From the NCBI GenBank assembly GCA_006226375.1, contig SBHC01000058.1, forward strand, positions 56,152 through 120,151: a stretch of 64,000 nucleotides of DNA, given 5' to 3'. Of the stretch, positions 55,301 to 61,996 are shown one piece after another. This stretch comes from Deltaproteobacteria bacterium (GTDB lineage: Bacteria; Myxococcota_C; UBA6777). A program made the position numbers and the translations under genes. Each line of letters begins with the position of its first letter. Positions within the stretch are counted from its first letter, which is position 1. The notes below the pieces were generated by a model. The model searched no databases. It was not told the DNA's origin and was given only the letters and a program-made list of their open reading frames with translations.

Positions 55301-56347
55301 GACACAACCAAGTGCGCCGCTGGCAAAACCTGTGTGAACGGCAAGTGTCTTGACGATCCATGCACCGGAAAGCAGTGCGCGGCAGGAGAGTTCTGCCGCA
55401 GCGGAAGCTGCATCAAGACGTGCGCTGGTGTGTTCTGTGATGCAGGAAAAGTTTGTGTGGATGGCACCTGCAAAGAGGACCCCTGCAACGGAAAGCAATG
55501 CAGCGGCGGAGAGTCCTGCTTGAACGGTCAATGCACCAAGGACACCTGCCAGGGAAGCGGATGCACCTGTCGTGGAGGTCGCGTTTGTCGAGGTTCACGC
55601 TGTGTAGACAACCCCTGTGCTCTCGTCACCTGCCCTTCAGGCCAAGCCTGCCAGAACGGCCAATGCACGGGCGATCTCCCCTGCAAAGTCGACGTGGACT
55701 GCCCCGGCGCAGGCATCTGTGTTGGCGGGAAGTGCGGCCCTCCCGGTTGCTACAGCCAAGCCTGCACCAACAACCAACGCTGCCTCAACGGCACATGCAA
55801 CGACGATCCTTGCGCGGGCAAGACCTGCCCAGACGGTTCAACCTGTCGGCCCACCGATGGTCAGTGCGTGACAAACTGCCCAACCTGCCCGCAAGGACAA
55901 CGGTGTGAAAATGGCCAATGTGTCAGCGATCCTTGCGCTGACAAAACCTGTCCACAAGGGCAACGTTGCGTCAATGGAACCTGCGAACCCGACATCTGCG
56001 AGCGCCAAGGAGTGAAACCTTGTCGCTACACCCGCTCCTGCAACACTGCAGGCTGTGGAGATGATCCTTGCGCCAACATGCAGTGTGCAGCGGACCAAAC
56101 GTGCCGCGAAGGCGTCTGCTACAAACCACCAGCAGCTCCAGAAGCCGGACCAGAGCCAGGTCCAGAACCCACCCCCGAAGCCGGACCAGAAGGCCAACGA
56201 CGGATGGAGATCTACATCTCTGGTGGCTGTTTCTGCAGCGCCCAAACCACCCCATGGCACAACGCTTTCTACGTTGGATTTGTCCTGTTCTTCTTGCTGT
56301 TGCTATCATCCCGCCGACGCCACACCCAAGAGCGAGATCCCTCGTGA
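52325..56347 (+). CDS. Large Ig-like/Cys-rich surface protein with a MYXO-CTERM-like anchor
   Basis: A 1340-residue exported protein starting with GTG (AAGGAG site upstream). The signal peptide ends near TVSTAEA. An N-terminal ~250-residue beta domain is followed by three or four Ig/cadherin-like repeats, e.g. 'ENQTYKKKIQASDPDGDTITYTMTGLPNGAKIDPTTGEITWTPGPGDVGKVYTATITVTD'. The next ~600 residues are a long Cys-rich array (CxxDxDC..G..C..G.C...PC...C), similar in style to the lipoprotein at 3069-6701. The C-terminus SGGCFCSAQ..., a hydrophobic helix and SSRRRH match the MYXO-CTERM sorting-signal layout (Cys-rich box, transmembrane helix, Arg cluster). It is probably processed and anchored at the cell surface. 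Its stop overlaps the next start (GTGA). Confidence 0.88.
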   Translation: MSTFWRGLFVVWSILAVGCWTVSTAEATHYRGGTLSYRVINASTNTIEVTLEIYMRRSYHCTDVVNTSGTTTGDCCNGSCLNQNLGNFTSQLNWGDGTASRIIYMPVFRDDKANDIVGFRRKFTHTYSLGGRYRITWSSCCWISNVIPPLSNYTLEAVANTTVTNESPQLNSPVLFNWCAGIPLNQSLNPSDPDRNTWSIGFYRYFATGGDAVSRGFSVSATGQMTWANPTAGLWIISVLAADSNLTSTYRDFLLNVRQTCNNSNPKITLNPSTITVTPGTQACTKVTASDPTTAQKLEFFVNPAKNGATAPPNGLQNNPASFTYCWTPTQADAGITHNILFTTRDNGLPPLGAQATFSVNVSKGLPPRIAIAPPGTQTVKEGGTITFTATATDPDNTGIASFTVTGLPAFCTSTKAGDKYTIECKPDYSVGTKTFTVTFTAQDKDSPPKSASEKVTIQVQDVNRPPTIQNPGTQSPKENQTYKKKIQASDPDGDTITYTMTGLPNGAKIDPTTGEITWTPGPGDVGKVYTATITVTDSKGAKASIQVTFSVGNVNDPPTITSKPPTTVYVGEDIGYTATATDPDTGDTLTWKVNKPAGATMAPKTGKMSWKPGASDAGKEIEVEVEVCDNNGACAKQTFKVKVLQKCQVDADCVLNQICVLQQNSLYLCVDPGCAPKNPKCSSNTDFCKDGACGPNPCNNVQCNPGEICRPLDGACIRPCDNVNCPAGQTCSDGTCVNDPCKGACKADEYCDGQGQTGTCKKNPCGANSCRHGRVCLKTRCIDDPCAKMQCPNPQRQQCVAGQCLPRPPCQVDIDCAGQEVCINRRCAPSGCYTESPRCKASNFVCLSAQCVGNPCQPNNPCSNGEYCRVSDSRCAKPCAGVSCAGDTKCVDGQCVNNPCAGKTCAAGEICISGSCEKDRCSTGSSVCKHGRVCSGQNTCQDDPCLNVTCPDSKQVCKNGQCVGPDNCTCDGDCPASNLCVSGKCVAPECSDTTKCAAGKTCVNGKCLDDPCTGKQCAAGEFCRSGSCIKTCAGVFCDAGKVCVDGTCKEDPCNGKQCSGGESCLNGQCTKDTCQGSGCTCRGGRVCRGSRCVDNPCALVTCPSGQACQNGQCTGDLPCKVDVDCPGAGICVGGKCGPPGCYSQACTNNQRCLNGTCNDDPCAGKTCPDGSTCRPTDGQCVTNCPTCPQGQRCENGQCVSDPCADKTCPQGQRCVNGTCEPDICERQGVKPCRYTRSCNTAGCGDDPCANMQCAADQTCREGVCYKPPAAPEAGPEPGPEPTPEAGPEGQRRMEIYISGGCFCSAQTTPWHNAFYVGFVLFFLLLLSSRRRHTQERDPS

Positions 56348-56796
56348 GATTAAGGGGTCTTTGGGTAGCGTTCTTGGTACTTGCCACAAGTTATAGCTAC
56401 TCAGAGAACTCCTCCTCTGCACCTGATTCTCCTCCCACCTCTCGTCCCATCATTCGCTCTCGACCCACATCCCGTGTTGTACAACCAAAGAAGCCAAAGC
56501 CCATCCTACTCGCACACGTCCGCCAAGCCGCCTTCCAAATCCTGTTCAACCGATGTGGGACGTGTCATATCCGCTCCCTACCCACCAGCAAGAAAGGCGC
56601 GCTGCGAACGTTCGATCTCGAAAAGAAGCGCTGGTGGCGCACGATCAAGCCCAAGCAGCTCGAAGCGCTCCGAGACATCTTTGTTCACGCACCAGGAAGC
56701 TTTGCTGCGCAGGAAGTCAAACAGATCAAAAGATTTGTACAACAAGAACTGCTTCGAAAGGCTCCAACATCTCGCACGACTCGCTCTTCAAGATAA
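56344..56796 (+). CDS. Small exported CxxCH (cytochrome c-like) protein
   Basis: A 150-residue protein whose GTG start overlaps the stop of the large surface protein gene by GTGA, so it is translationally coupled. A signal peptide (MRLRGLWVAFLVLATSYSYS) and a Ser/Pro/Arg linker precede 'AFQILFNRCGTCHIRSLPTSKKGALRTFDLEKKRWW'. The CGTCH motif would bind one c-type heme. The rest is basic. It resembles truncated cytochrome c-type domains found at the ends of surface operons. Confidence 0.8.
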   Translation: MRLRGLWVAFLVLATSYSYSENSSSAPDSPPTSRPIIRSRPTSRVVQPKKPKPILLAHVRQAAFQILFNRCGTCHIRSLPTSKKGALRTFDLEKKRWWRTIKPKQLEALRDIFVHAPGSFAAQEVKQIKRFVQQELLRKAPTSRTTRSSR

Positions 56797-56886
56797 CGAA
56801 GCCAGCTCGAAAACAGGCAACATCACCTGACAGCCATCGAAGAACTCCGGTGTCGAGGTTAATTCCTCTCTCGCAGAGCGAATCTA

Positions 56887-56902
56887 AACAAAACCTAGAC
56901 AA
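56887..56902. repeat. 16-bp direct repeat, copy 1
   Basis: AACAAAACCTAGACAA, identical to the copy at 57456-57471. The two copies face the same way and lie 553 bp apart, on either side of the candidate structured RNA. Confidence 0.75.
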
Positions 56903-56935
56903 ATACCACTTCGACATACAAGAACAACGATCTTG

Positions 56936-56978
56936 CCGATCGCAAAGAGTCCGATCCACAGGATCTCGATGCGATCGG
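56936..56978 (+). other. Nested inverted repeat
   Basis: A perfect 9-bp outer stem CCGATCGCA/TGCGATCGG encloses a 5-bp stem GATCC/GGATC with an ACA loop. A run of seven T's starts 24 bp further on (57002). It may be a terminator-like or regulatory structure after the surface-protein operon. Confidence 0.5.
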
Positions 56979-57036
56979 GTGTCGATAGGAACATGAACGT
57001 GTTTTTTTGGGAAGAAAAAGAGAAAAGAGGGGGGCT

Positions 57037-57378
57037 AAAAAAAGAGAAGATGTGTCATCGGGTCCATGACACATCTTCTGAGGTGCGTGTAACCATCCAA
57101 CCATAAAGGAGGATTTGAAAGAGCGAAGAGGAGCTATCCGTCGAGGACGCGAGCCGAGTGGGTATGGGGTCTCATCCTGTGGGTATTGGGTTTTACTTAG
57201 GATGGACTCACGTCCTCAACGGATAACTGCTCTTCTAGTCTGCGAACAGACAGGGCGTGAGAAAGAAGCGATGCCGTGTTGCAAGTTCGATAGGTGTAAC
57301 TTCTCTCTCATCATGAAGCATTGCGACGCCGCAGCCGGCATCACGTAGTGAAGCATTTTTGTTTCTCTCTGCCTCACG
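57037..57378 (-). ncRNA. Candidate structured ~340-nt RNA of unknown family
   Basis: On the minus strand a strong promoter (57385-57413) starts transcription near 57380, and a strong terminator ends it near 57037. In between the RNA can form several helices: a 9-bp hairpin near 57323-57344; a GUCUG-UUCG-CAGAC hairpin at 57238-57251; and a 21-bp helix of 57135-57155 with 57205-57225 that encloses a 6-bp CAUCCU/AGGAUG helix. Three positions of the 21-bp helix and one of the 57325-57342 helix are G-U on the minus strand but A-C on the plus strand. The RNA also holds UCCUCCUUUA (57106-57115), similar to the anti-Shine-Dalgarno tail of 16S rRNA. I cannot match it to rnpB, tmRNA, 6S or SRP RNA. A 46-codon frame inside it (AUG near 57346) is a weaker alternative. 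Confidence 0.62.
57045..57079 (-). terminator. Rho-independent terminator of the candidate RNA
   Basis: A perfect 14-bp inverted repeat (AGAAGATGTGTCAT at 57045-57058 and ATGACACATCTTCT at 57066-57079) with a 7-nt loop. On the minus strand it is followed directly by C and seven T's (57043-57037), so it works for minus-strand transcription. No minus-strand protein gene lies close upstream of it. Confidence 0.85.
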
Positions 57379-57384
57379 TCTATG

Positions 57385-57413
57385 TATATACGTTTGCAGA
57401 ATGTCTTTGTCAA
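57385..57413 (-). promoter_or_regulatory. Strong sigma-70 promoter with UP-like A-tracts
   Basis: On the minus strand: TTGACA (perfect -35, 57413-57408), a 17-bp spacer and TATATA (-10, 57390-57385). Upstream of the -35, two long A-tracts (plus-strand 57414-57440) look like an UP element, as in stable-RNA promoters. Confidence 0.72.
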
Positions 57414-57455
57414 ACTTTTTTTCACATTTTTTCATAAACACACAAAAAAATCACC

Positions 57456-57471
57456 AACAAAACCTAGACAA
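57456..57471. repeat. 16-bp direct repeat, copy 2
   Basis: AACAAAACCTAGACAA, identical to 56887-56902. It lies about 45 bp upstream of the -35 of the minus-strand promoter. Confidence 0.75.
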
Positions 57472-57601
57472 GACTCTTAGAAACACTTGCGAGAAGAGAA
57501 TTTATACCTCTGCAGCGCAATCCTCGAAATGACAACCTTGACAGTCCAGGGAAGTCCGTTAGATTAGGCCGCGCTCTACAACTCCAGAGATGGGAGAAAT
57601 C

Positions 57602-57892
57602 ATGACGGAAGTTGCGAAAGAGAAAACCGACGAAACAACGAGCCAAGAGGACTCGACCTCTGGTTCTTCCGAACAAGAGTCCAAACTTCCGAGCTGTGCA
57701 TGTGGACACACCCGTGAGGATTTGGGCAAGTCTGTCGATGTCAGCATGCGAAACGACTACAACCTTATAGGTTGGGCTTTGATTGTCTTTGGAATTACAG
57801 CTCGACCGATCAATGTGAAGTGGTATTGTTCTCGTTGCAGTCAGGTCATTGACGAAACGTCCGACCCCGACGACTTGTATCGATATTCTTGA
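57602..57892 (+). CDS. Small zinc-ribbon-like protein
   Basis: A 96-residue protein. A Glu/Ser/Thr-rich N-terminus is followed by 'LPSCACGHTRED', a hydrophobic stretch 'NLIGWALIVFGITARPINVKWYC' and 'WYCSRCSQVID'. The two Cys pairs (C-A-C and C-x-x-C) look like a zinc ribbon split by a hydrophobic strand or short membrane segment. The function is unknown. The ATG at 57602 has a GGGAGAAATC site; an ATG four codons upstream is less well placed. It lies 88 bp before the quinone oxidoreductase gene. Confidence 0.72.
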   Translation: MTEVAKEKTDETTSQEDSTSGSSEQESKLPSCACGHTREDLGKSVDVSMRNDYNLIGWALIVFGITARPINVKWYCSRCSQVIDETSDPDDLYRYS

Positions 57893-57980
57893 GGACAGCC
57901 TTCCCACGCCGCACTCCAGAGGGTAGCACCCTCTTCCTTCCCCAATCCTCTCAAGTTCACATGGAGGAGAGAACACCACA

Positions 57981-58973
57981 ATGAACGGAATACTGATTCA
58001 CCAACACGGTGCCCCTGAAGAGTTGCGATACCAAACGCTCACTCCTCCAGAGCCTGGACCCGACGAGGTGGTCTTGCAGACACTTGTCACCAGCGTGAAC
58101 TTTGCAGACATCAAGATGCGCCGCAGCTTGTACAGGGGACGAAAGCCTCCGTTCACTCCAGGGTTTGATGGAGTTGGCGTGGTCCTCTCCACAGGCGCGC
58201 AGGTGACCCAACTCCAACCAGGGCAACGGGTCGCTGCCTACGCCACGGGAGGCTCCTACGCTGAGCAGTACCGGGCCAAAGAGGTGGTTTGCTATCCTCT
58301 TCCGGACGAAGTCTCCAACGAAGACGCGACAGGCATCGGCGTGATGATCACAGCCTACAACGCGCTTCATTGGGCGGCGCGGTGGACCCCAACCGAGACG
58401 CTCCTGGTTCATGCCGGTGCGGGAGGTGTCGGCAGCTCCGCGATTCAGATCGCCCGGGCTCTTGGAGCCAAAACCATCTTTGCCACTGTCGGTAGCGATG
58501 ACAAGGTATCCAAGTGCCAGCTGTTTGGGGCCGATCATGTGTTTAACTACCAGGCTGAAGAGTTTGCACCTGCTGTGATGGAGGCCACCCAAGGTCGAGG
58601 TGTTGATGTAATCTTGGACACCATCGGGGGTTCCATTCTGGAACAAGGTTTACAGGCTTTGGCAACCTTTGGCCGCCTTGTTACCTTCGGACACAGCGGT
58701 GGAAAGCCAGCGTCCATCTCCAGCCAACCCCTTCACCGAGAGAACCGTGCCGTGATTGGCTACAGCAGCGGCGGATATCGAAAGCACCGTCCTCACCTCC
58801 TGCAAGAAACGGCGAAAACGGTCTTGTCGCTGATGGCCGAAGACAAGATCCATACACAGATCGGCGCACGCTTTCCTTTGTCGCAGGCTTCGGAAGCCCA
58901 TCGCTGGGTGGAGTCCCGCCAGAGCGTAGGCAAGGCACTCCTCTACCCTGATGCCCTCTTCCCTTCTTCCTGA
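57981..58973 (+). CDS. Quinone oxidoreductase (zinc-free MDR family)
   Basis: A 330-residue medium-chain dehydrogenase/reductase. The N-terminal GroES-like part has 'SVNFADIKMRRSLY' and 'PFTPGFDGVGVVLSTGAQVTQLQPGQRVAAY', and the Rossmann part has 'LLVHAGAGGVGSSAIQIARALGAKTIFATVGSDDK', where AxGGVG binds NADPH. 'GVDVILDTIGG' is also typical. The catalytic zinc ligands are absent, as in QOR-type enzymes. It probably reduces quinones or enones with NADPH. Confidence 0.93.
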   Translation: MNGILIHQHGAPEELRYQTLTPPEPGPDEVVLQTLVTSVNFADIKMRRSLYRGRKPPFTPGFDGVGVVLSTGAQVTQLQPGQRVAAYATGGSYAEQYRAKEVVCYPLPDEVSNEDATGIGVMITAYNALHWAARWTPTETLLVHAGAGGVGSSAIQIARALGAKTIFATVGSDDKVSKCQLFGADHVFNYQAEEFAPAVMEATQGRGVDVILDTIGGSILEQGLQALATFGRLVTFGHSGGKPASISSQPLHRENRAVIGYSSGGYRKHRPHLLQETAKTVLSLMAEDKIHTQIGARFPLSQASEAHRWVESRQSVGKALLYPDALFPSS

Positions 58974-59015
58974 GCGAACAACCTTTTTGCTCTCTCCTAC
59001 CCAAAAAGCTTCACA

Positions 59016-59699
59016 TCATCCGTACCGATACAAAAGCTCGTTGAAGCAGCTATTCTCTTCGTCAAAGTGAACTTTGCTTTCCAACACACGTGACGCCACA
59101 ACCGTAAAGCCGGGAGCAAAGAGCTGGTGATACTCTTCCCGAGAGCGGTGCCGGGCGAACACATCGTCGAAGTCCATCTGTTCGGTTTGGTAGACAAGCT
59201 CTACATCAAGCGGCACGGTGAAATACAAGAACCGAAAACGCTCCGCCAGGATGGGGATGCAGGTGTGGATTTCTTCGTCTGAGAGATACTGGAAGACGGA
59301 GGTGCACAGCCCCAGGTCAAACACCTTTTCATCCCAGGATGGATCCAAACACCAGGACAACAGATCGGTCTGCTGGAGCGAGACCTCCATCGAAGGAACT
59401 TTTTGCAACGAGTCGCGGTCCACGTGGTGAAATGCATGAGGAGAAGGCTCAATGCCGTGCACAATGTAGGGCATAAACACTTCAATCATTGCGTCAAGCA
59501 AATGCCCCAAGCCAAAGCCAAGATCCGCGATCTCCCCAACGTGCACACCCTCCAACTCAAACAAGCTCTGGAGGTAACGAGCGTGCTGTTGGGCGTTGTA
59601 GATGCCATCCATGATCGAGAGGTCGCCATAGTACGCTTCCCAATACTTCGGGTCAAAGCCTTCCGCTCCAGGACCTTGTGGTATCGACCCCTTGCTCAT
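59016..59699 (-). CDS. Class I SAM-dependent methyltransferase
   Basis: A 227-residue predicted methyltransferase. Motif I is 'VGEIADLGFGLGHLLDAMIE', with G-x-G-x-G SAM binding; 'IVHGIEPSPHAFHHV' gives the acidic residue after strand 2, and 'VFDLGLCTSVFQYLSDEEI' is motif IV/post-I. The substrate is unknown. The ATG at 59699 has an AGGAG site 9 bp upstream; a GTG at 59777 would add 26 residues. It converges on the quinone oxidoreductase gene. Confidence 0.85.
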   Translation of the reverse strand: MSKGSIPQGPGAEGFDPKYWEAYYGDLSIMDGIYNAQQHARYLQSLFELEGVHVGEIADLGFGLGHLLDAMIEVFMPYIVHGIEPSPHAFHHVDRDSLQKVPSMEVSLQQTDLLSWCLDPSWDEKVFDLGLCTSVFQYLSDEEIHTCIPILAERFRFLYFTVPLDVELVYQTEQMDFDDVFARHRSREEYHQLFAPGFTVVASRVLESKVHFDEENSCFNELLYRYG

Positions 59700-59880
59700 A
59701 TCCGCTCGCTCCTGTCCAAAACGCAACCACTCCCAAAGCTTTGTCCACACGATTCTCTCCAACTTGTTCGAGAGCACCGACCGATCTGGTGATGTCTTTC
59801 CTTTGTACTGAAATCGTAAGGATTTGTCATAAACCTTGTTTCACGATAGAACAGAGAGACCCTTCGATGAGGTAATATCT

Positions 59881-61104
59881 ATGCGCATTGTCACGCTTCT
59901 TTTGCTGTTTCTTGGTGCTCTGACATTTACGTTGGCCCACCCCTCCTGCAGCCCAGTGGTTCCTTCGACAGAAGTCCAGCCGGAATCCACTCAGGAGATA
60001 GGAACCCAGCGTGAGCCGACAGCACAAGAAGTCACGAGCGAGAGTCCACAAGAACAAACCTCTCCTCAAGAGTTCGGACCGGAAGGCACTGTCGAGGAGC
60101 CTTTGCAGGAAACAGAACCCTCCAATCCCGCCGATGCTTCAGAGGAACAAGACGGAGGGAACGAAGAGGCAGACGAACAGACTCCTGAGAGCAAAGAGAG
60201 TCCAGAAGCATCCGAACCTTCTGTCGAGCGCCCTCCCCTGTTGGAGATCCCGCTGGTCACACAGTGCACCATTCCAGGCAATCCGGCGTCAGATAGCTTT
60301 CAGGTTAAGCGCGATCTTGTGTTCGCCACCATGGACGGCCAGAAGCAAGAGCTTGATGTCGCCTGGCCCAAAACCCCCGGACCTCACCCTCTGGTGGTGA
60401 TGATACACGGAGGAAGCTGGCGGGCTGGAGACAAAGACTCCTACAAAAACACCATTCTGTGGCTCACAGGCATGGGCTACGCTGCCGCCACCATCAACTA
60501 TCGGCTCGCCAACGCACCGAAGAATGTGTTCCCGGCAGCGGTTCAAGACGTGCGCTGTGCGATCCGCTGGCTTCGTGCCAACGCCCAAAGCTATCGCATC
60601 GACCCCAAACGTGTAGCAGTCGTTGGTTTCTCTGCAGGCGCTCACCTCGCTGCGATGCTCGGAACAGCCGACAATGTAAAAGGATTGGACAGCCCTGACT
60701 GTCCTGTCACGTCACCCTCCGTGAAGGTCCAAGCTGTGGTTTCTTATTCCGGCATTTACGAGCTCACAACCTCTTCATTGAGCACAGGCAAACCTGACCC
60801 ACGCGTGGTCAACTTCTTGGGCCAAGCTCCCAAAGACAACCTTGCCACAGCCAAACTCGCTTCCCCTCTCTACCACCTCGACAAGAACGACCCGCCGACC
60901 CTCATGCATCATGGAGACGCTGATACAGTCGTTCCAGTGCAGGCCGCACGACTCTACAAGATAGCTCTTGAATCCATACCCCTGGCCCATCGTTACATCG
61001 AGATCAAGGGAGGAACACACACTGGAGTCTTCAACCGCGACGCCAAGTACAGAGCAGCGACCTGTACGACGCTCCAATTCCTCAAGATGATACTCCAGCC
61101 GTAG
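59881..61104 (+). CDS. Exported alpha/beta-hydrolase (esterase/lipase)
   Basis: A 407-residue protein. The signal peptide (MRIVTLLLLFLGALTFTLA) is followed by Cys (HPSC) and a ~95-residue acidic Glu/Pro/Ser linker, as in several other envelope proteins here. The hydrolase core has HGGSWRAGD (oxyanion hole), the GFSAGAH nucleophile elbow, 'HGDADTVVPV' (catalytic Asp) and 'GGTHTGVF' (catalytic His), the order seen in BD-FAE-type esterases. Its substrate is probably a small ester. The ATG at 59881 has GAGGTAATATCT upstream; the 15 codons before it lack support. Confidence 0.87.
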   Translation: MRIVTLLLLFLGALTFTLAHPSCSPVVPSTEVQPESTQEIGTQREPTAQEVTSESPQEQTSPQEFGPEGTVEEPLQETEPSNPADASEEQDGGNEEADEQTPESKESPEASEPSVERPPLLEIPLVTQCTIPGNPASDSFQVKRDLVFATMDGQKQELDVAWPKTPGPHPLVVMIHGGSWRAGDKDSYKNTILWLTGMGYAAATINYRLANAPKNVFPAAVQDVRCAIRWLRANAQSYRIDPKRVAVVGFSAGAHLAAMLGTADNVKGLDSPDCPVTSPSVKVQAVVSYSGIYELTTSSLSTGKPDPRVVNFLGQAPKDNLATAKLASPLYHLDKNDPPTLMHHGDADTVVPVQAARLYKIALESIPLAHRYIEIKGGTHTGVFNRDAKYRAATCTTLQFLKMILQP

Positions 61105-61138
61105 AACGCCAACGTCTCCACCACAAAATAGCACTCCC

Positions 61139-61170
61139 AACGCCAGGCGTTCTGAGTTATAAACGCCTGG
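61139..61170. promoter_or_regulatory. Overlapping palindromes upstream of the SDR gene
   Basis: The half-sites AACGCC (61139), GGCGTT (61146) and AACGCC (61162) form two mutually exclusive dyads; the longer is CCAGGCGTT with AACGCCTGG, 9 bp with a 10-nt loop. No T-run follows. It could be an operator for the SDR gene starting at 61212. Confidence 0.35.
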
Positions 61171-61211
61171 ATGCAAGACCGCCTCACTTATCGGAACAAA
61201 GGAGCGCTAGA

Positions 61212-61982
61212 ATGTCAGAGATGCAAGGCAAGGTTGTGGTTGTAACGGGAGCAAGCAGCGGAATTGGCTGGTCCACAGCCCTGAAGTTTGCGCAAGAAGG
61301 TGCCGTAGTGGTGGTCGCAGCTCGCAGTGAAGCCAAGCTCCAAGAGCTTGCAGCGCTGATTCGAGAGCAAGGAGGGCAAGTCACGGTTTGTCCCACCGAC
61401 TTGATGAAAGACGAAGACATGGAGAACCTTGTCCAAAGCACACTGGATCAGCGCGGTCGCCTGGATGTCTTGGTCAACGCTGCAGGGATCATTGGCTCAG
61501 GCACGATCGAAAACACGACTCGCGAAGCCTGGGACACGATGATGCAGCTCAACACCCGCTCCCCGTTTTACTTGATGCAACTTGCGATGCCTGCGTTGAT
61601 TGAGTCACAAGGGAACGTTGTGAATGTATCGAGCGTTACGGGCGTTCGTTCGTTTCCAGGAGTCTTGACCTACTGCGTCAGCAAAGCTGCCCTTGACCAA
61701 CTCACCCGGTGTGCGGCGTTGGATGTTGCAAGCAAAGGGGTCCGCATCAACGCGATCAATCCTGGCGTAGTTGTAACCAACCTACACAAGCAAGCGGGCA
61801 TGGACGACGAAGCGTACTCCAAGTTTTTGGAGCACAGCAAAACCACCCACCCGCTGGGTCGAGTCGGAACTCCCGAAGAAGCCGCTGAGTTAATCTACTT
61901 CCTGGCTTCACCACGCGCAGGCTGGATCACTGGAGTCACCTACGAACTTGATGGCGGTCGGGCCCAAACCTGCGCCCGCTGA
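61212..61982 (+). CDS. SDR-family oxidoreductase (FabG/glucose-dehydrogenase-like)
   Basis: A 256-residue classical SDR: 'VVVTGASSGIGWSTALKFAQEG', 'LVNAAGII', catalytic Ser in 'NVSSVTG', and Tyr/Lys in 'YCVSKAALDQLTRCAALDVASKGVRINAINPG'. The C-terminus 'ITGVTYELDGGRAQTCAR' is the usual SDR end. The substrate cannot be told. It is distinct from the DltE-like SDR at 1697-2431. Confidence 0.92.
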   Translation: MSEMQGKVVVVTGASSGIGWSTALKFAQEGAVVVVAARSEAKLQELAALIREQGGQVTVCPTDLMKDEDMENLVQSTLDQRGRLDVLVNAAGIIGSGTIENTTREAWDTMMQLNTRSPFYLMQLAMPALIESQGNVVNVSSVTGVRSFPGVLTYCVSKAALDQLTRCAALDVASKGVRINAINPGVVVTNLHKQAGMDDEAYSKFLEHSKTTHPLGRVGTPEEAAELIYFLASPRAGWITGVTYELDGGRAQTCAR

Positions 61983-61996
61983 GTTGAACGTCCAAC

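Larger units (their letters stand above)
56797..57036. other. Non-coding region with a nested hairpin
   Basis: It holds the first copy of a 16-bp direct repeat (56887-56902) and a nested hairpin at 56936-56978, then a T-run at 57002-57008. A minus-strand frame here has no start support. The hairpin and T-run may help end transcription from the surface-protein operon. Confidence 0.5.

Noticed and set aside
54320..55531. A 403-codon minus-strand frame within the large surface-protein gene
   Set aside because: It lies opposite the Cys-rich array and is Ala/Val-rich, as expected from the complement of Cys/Gly codons.
57115..57348. A 77-codon plus-strand frame with AAAGGAGGA before a TTG
   Set aside because: The ribosome-binding-like string is on the strand opposite the candidate RNA, the start is TTG, and the sequence forms helices that pair better on the minus strand.
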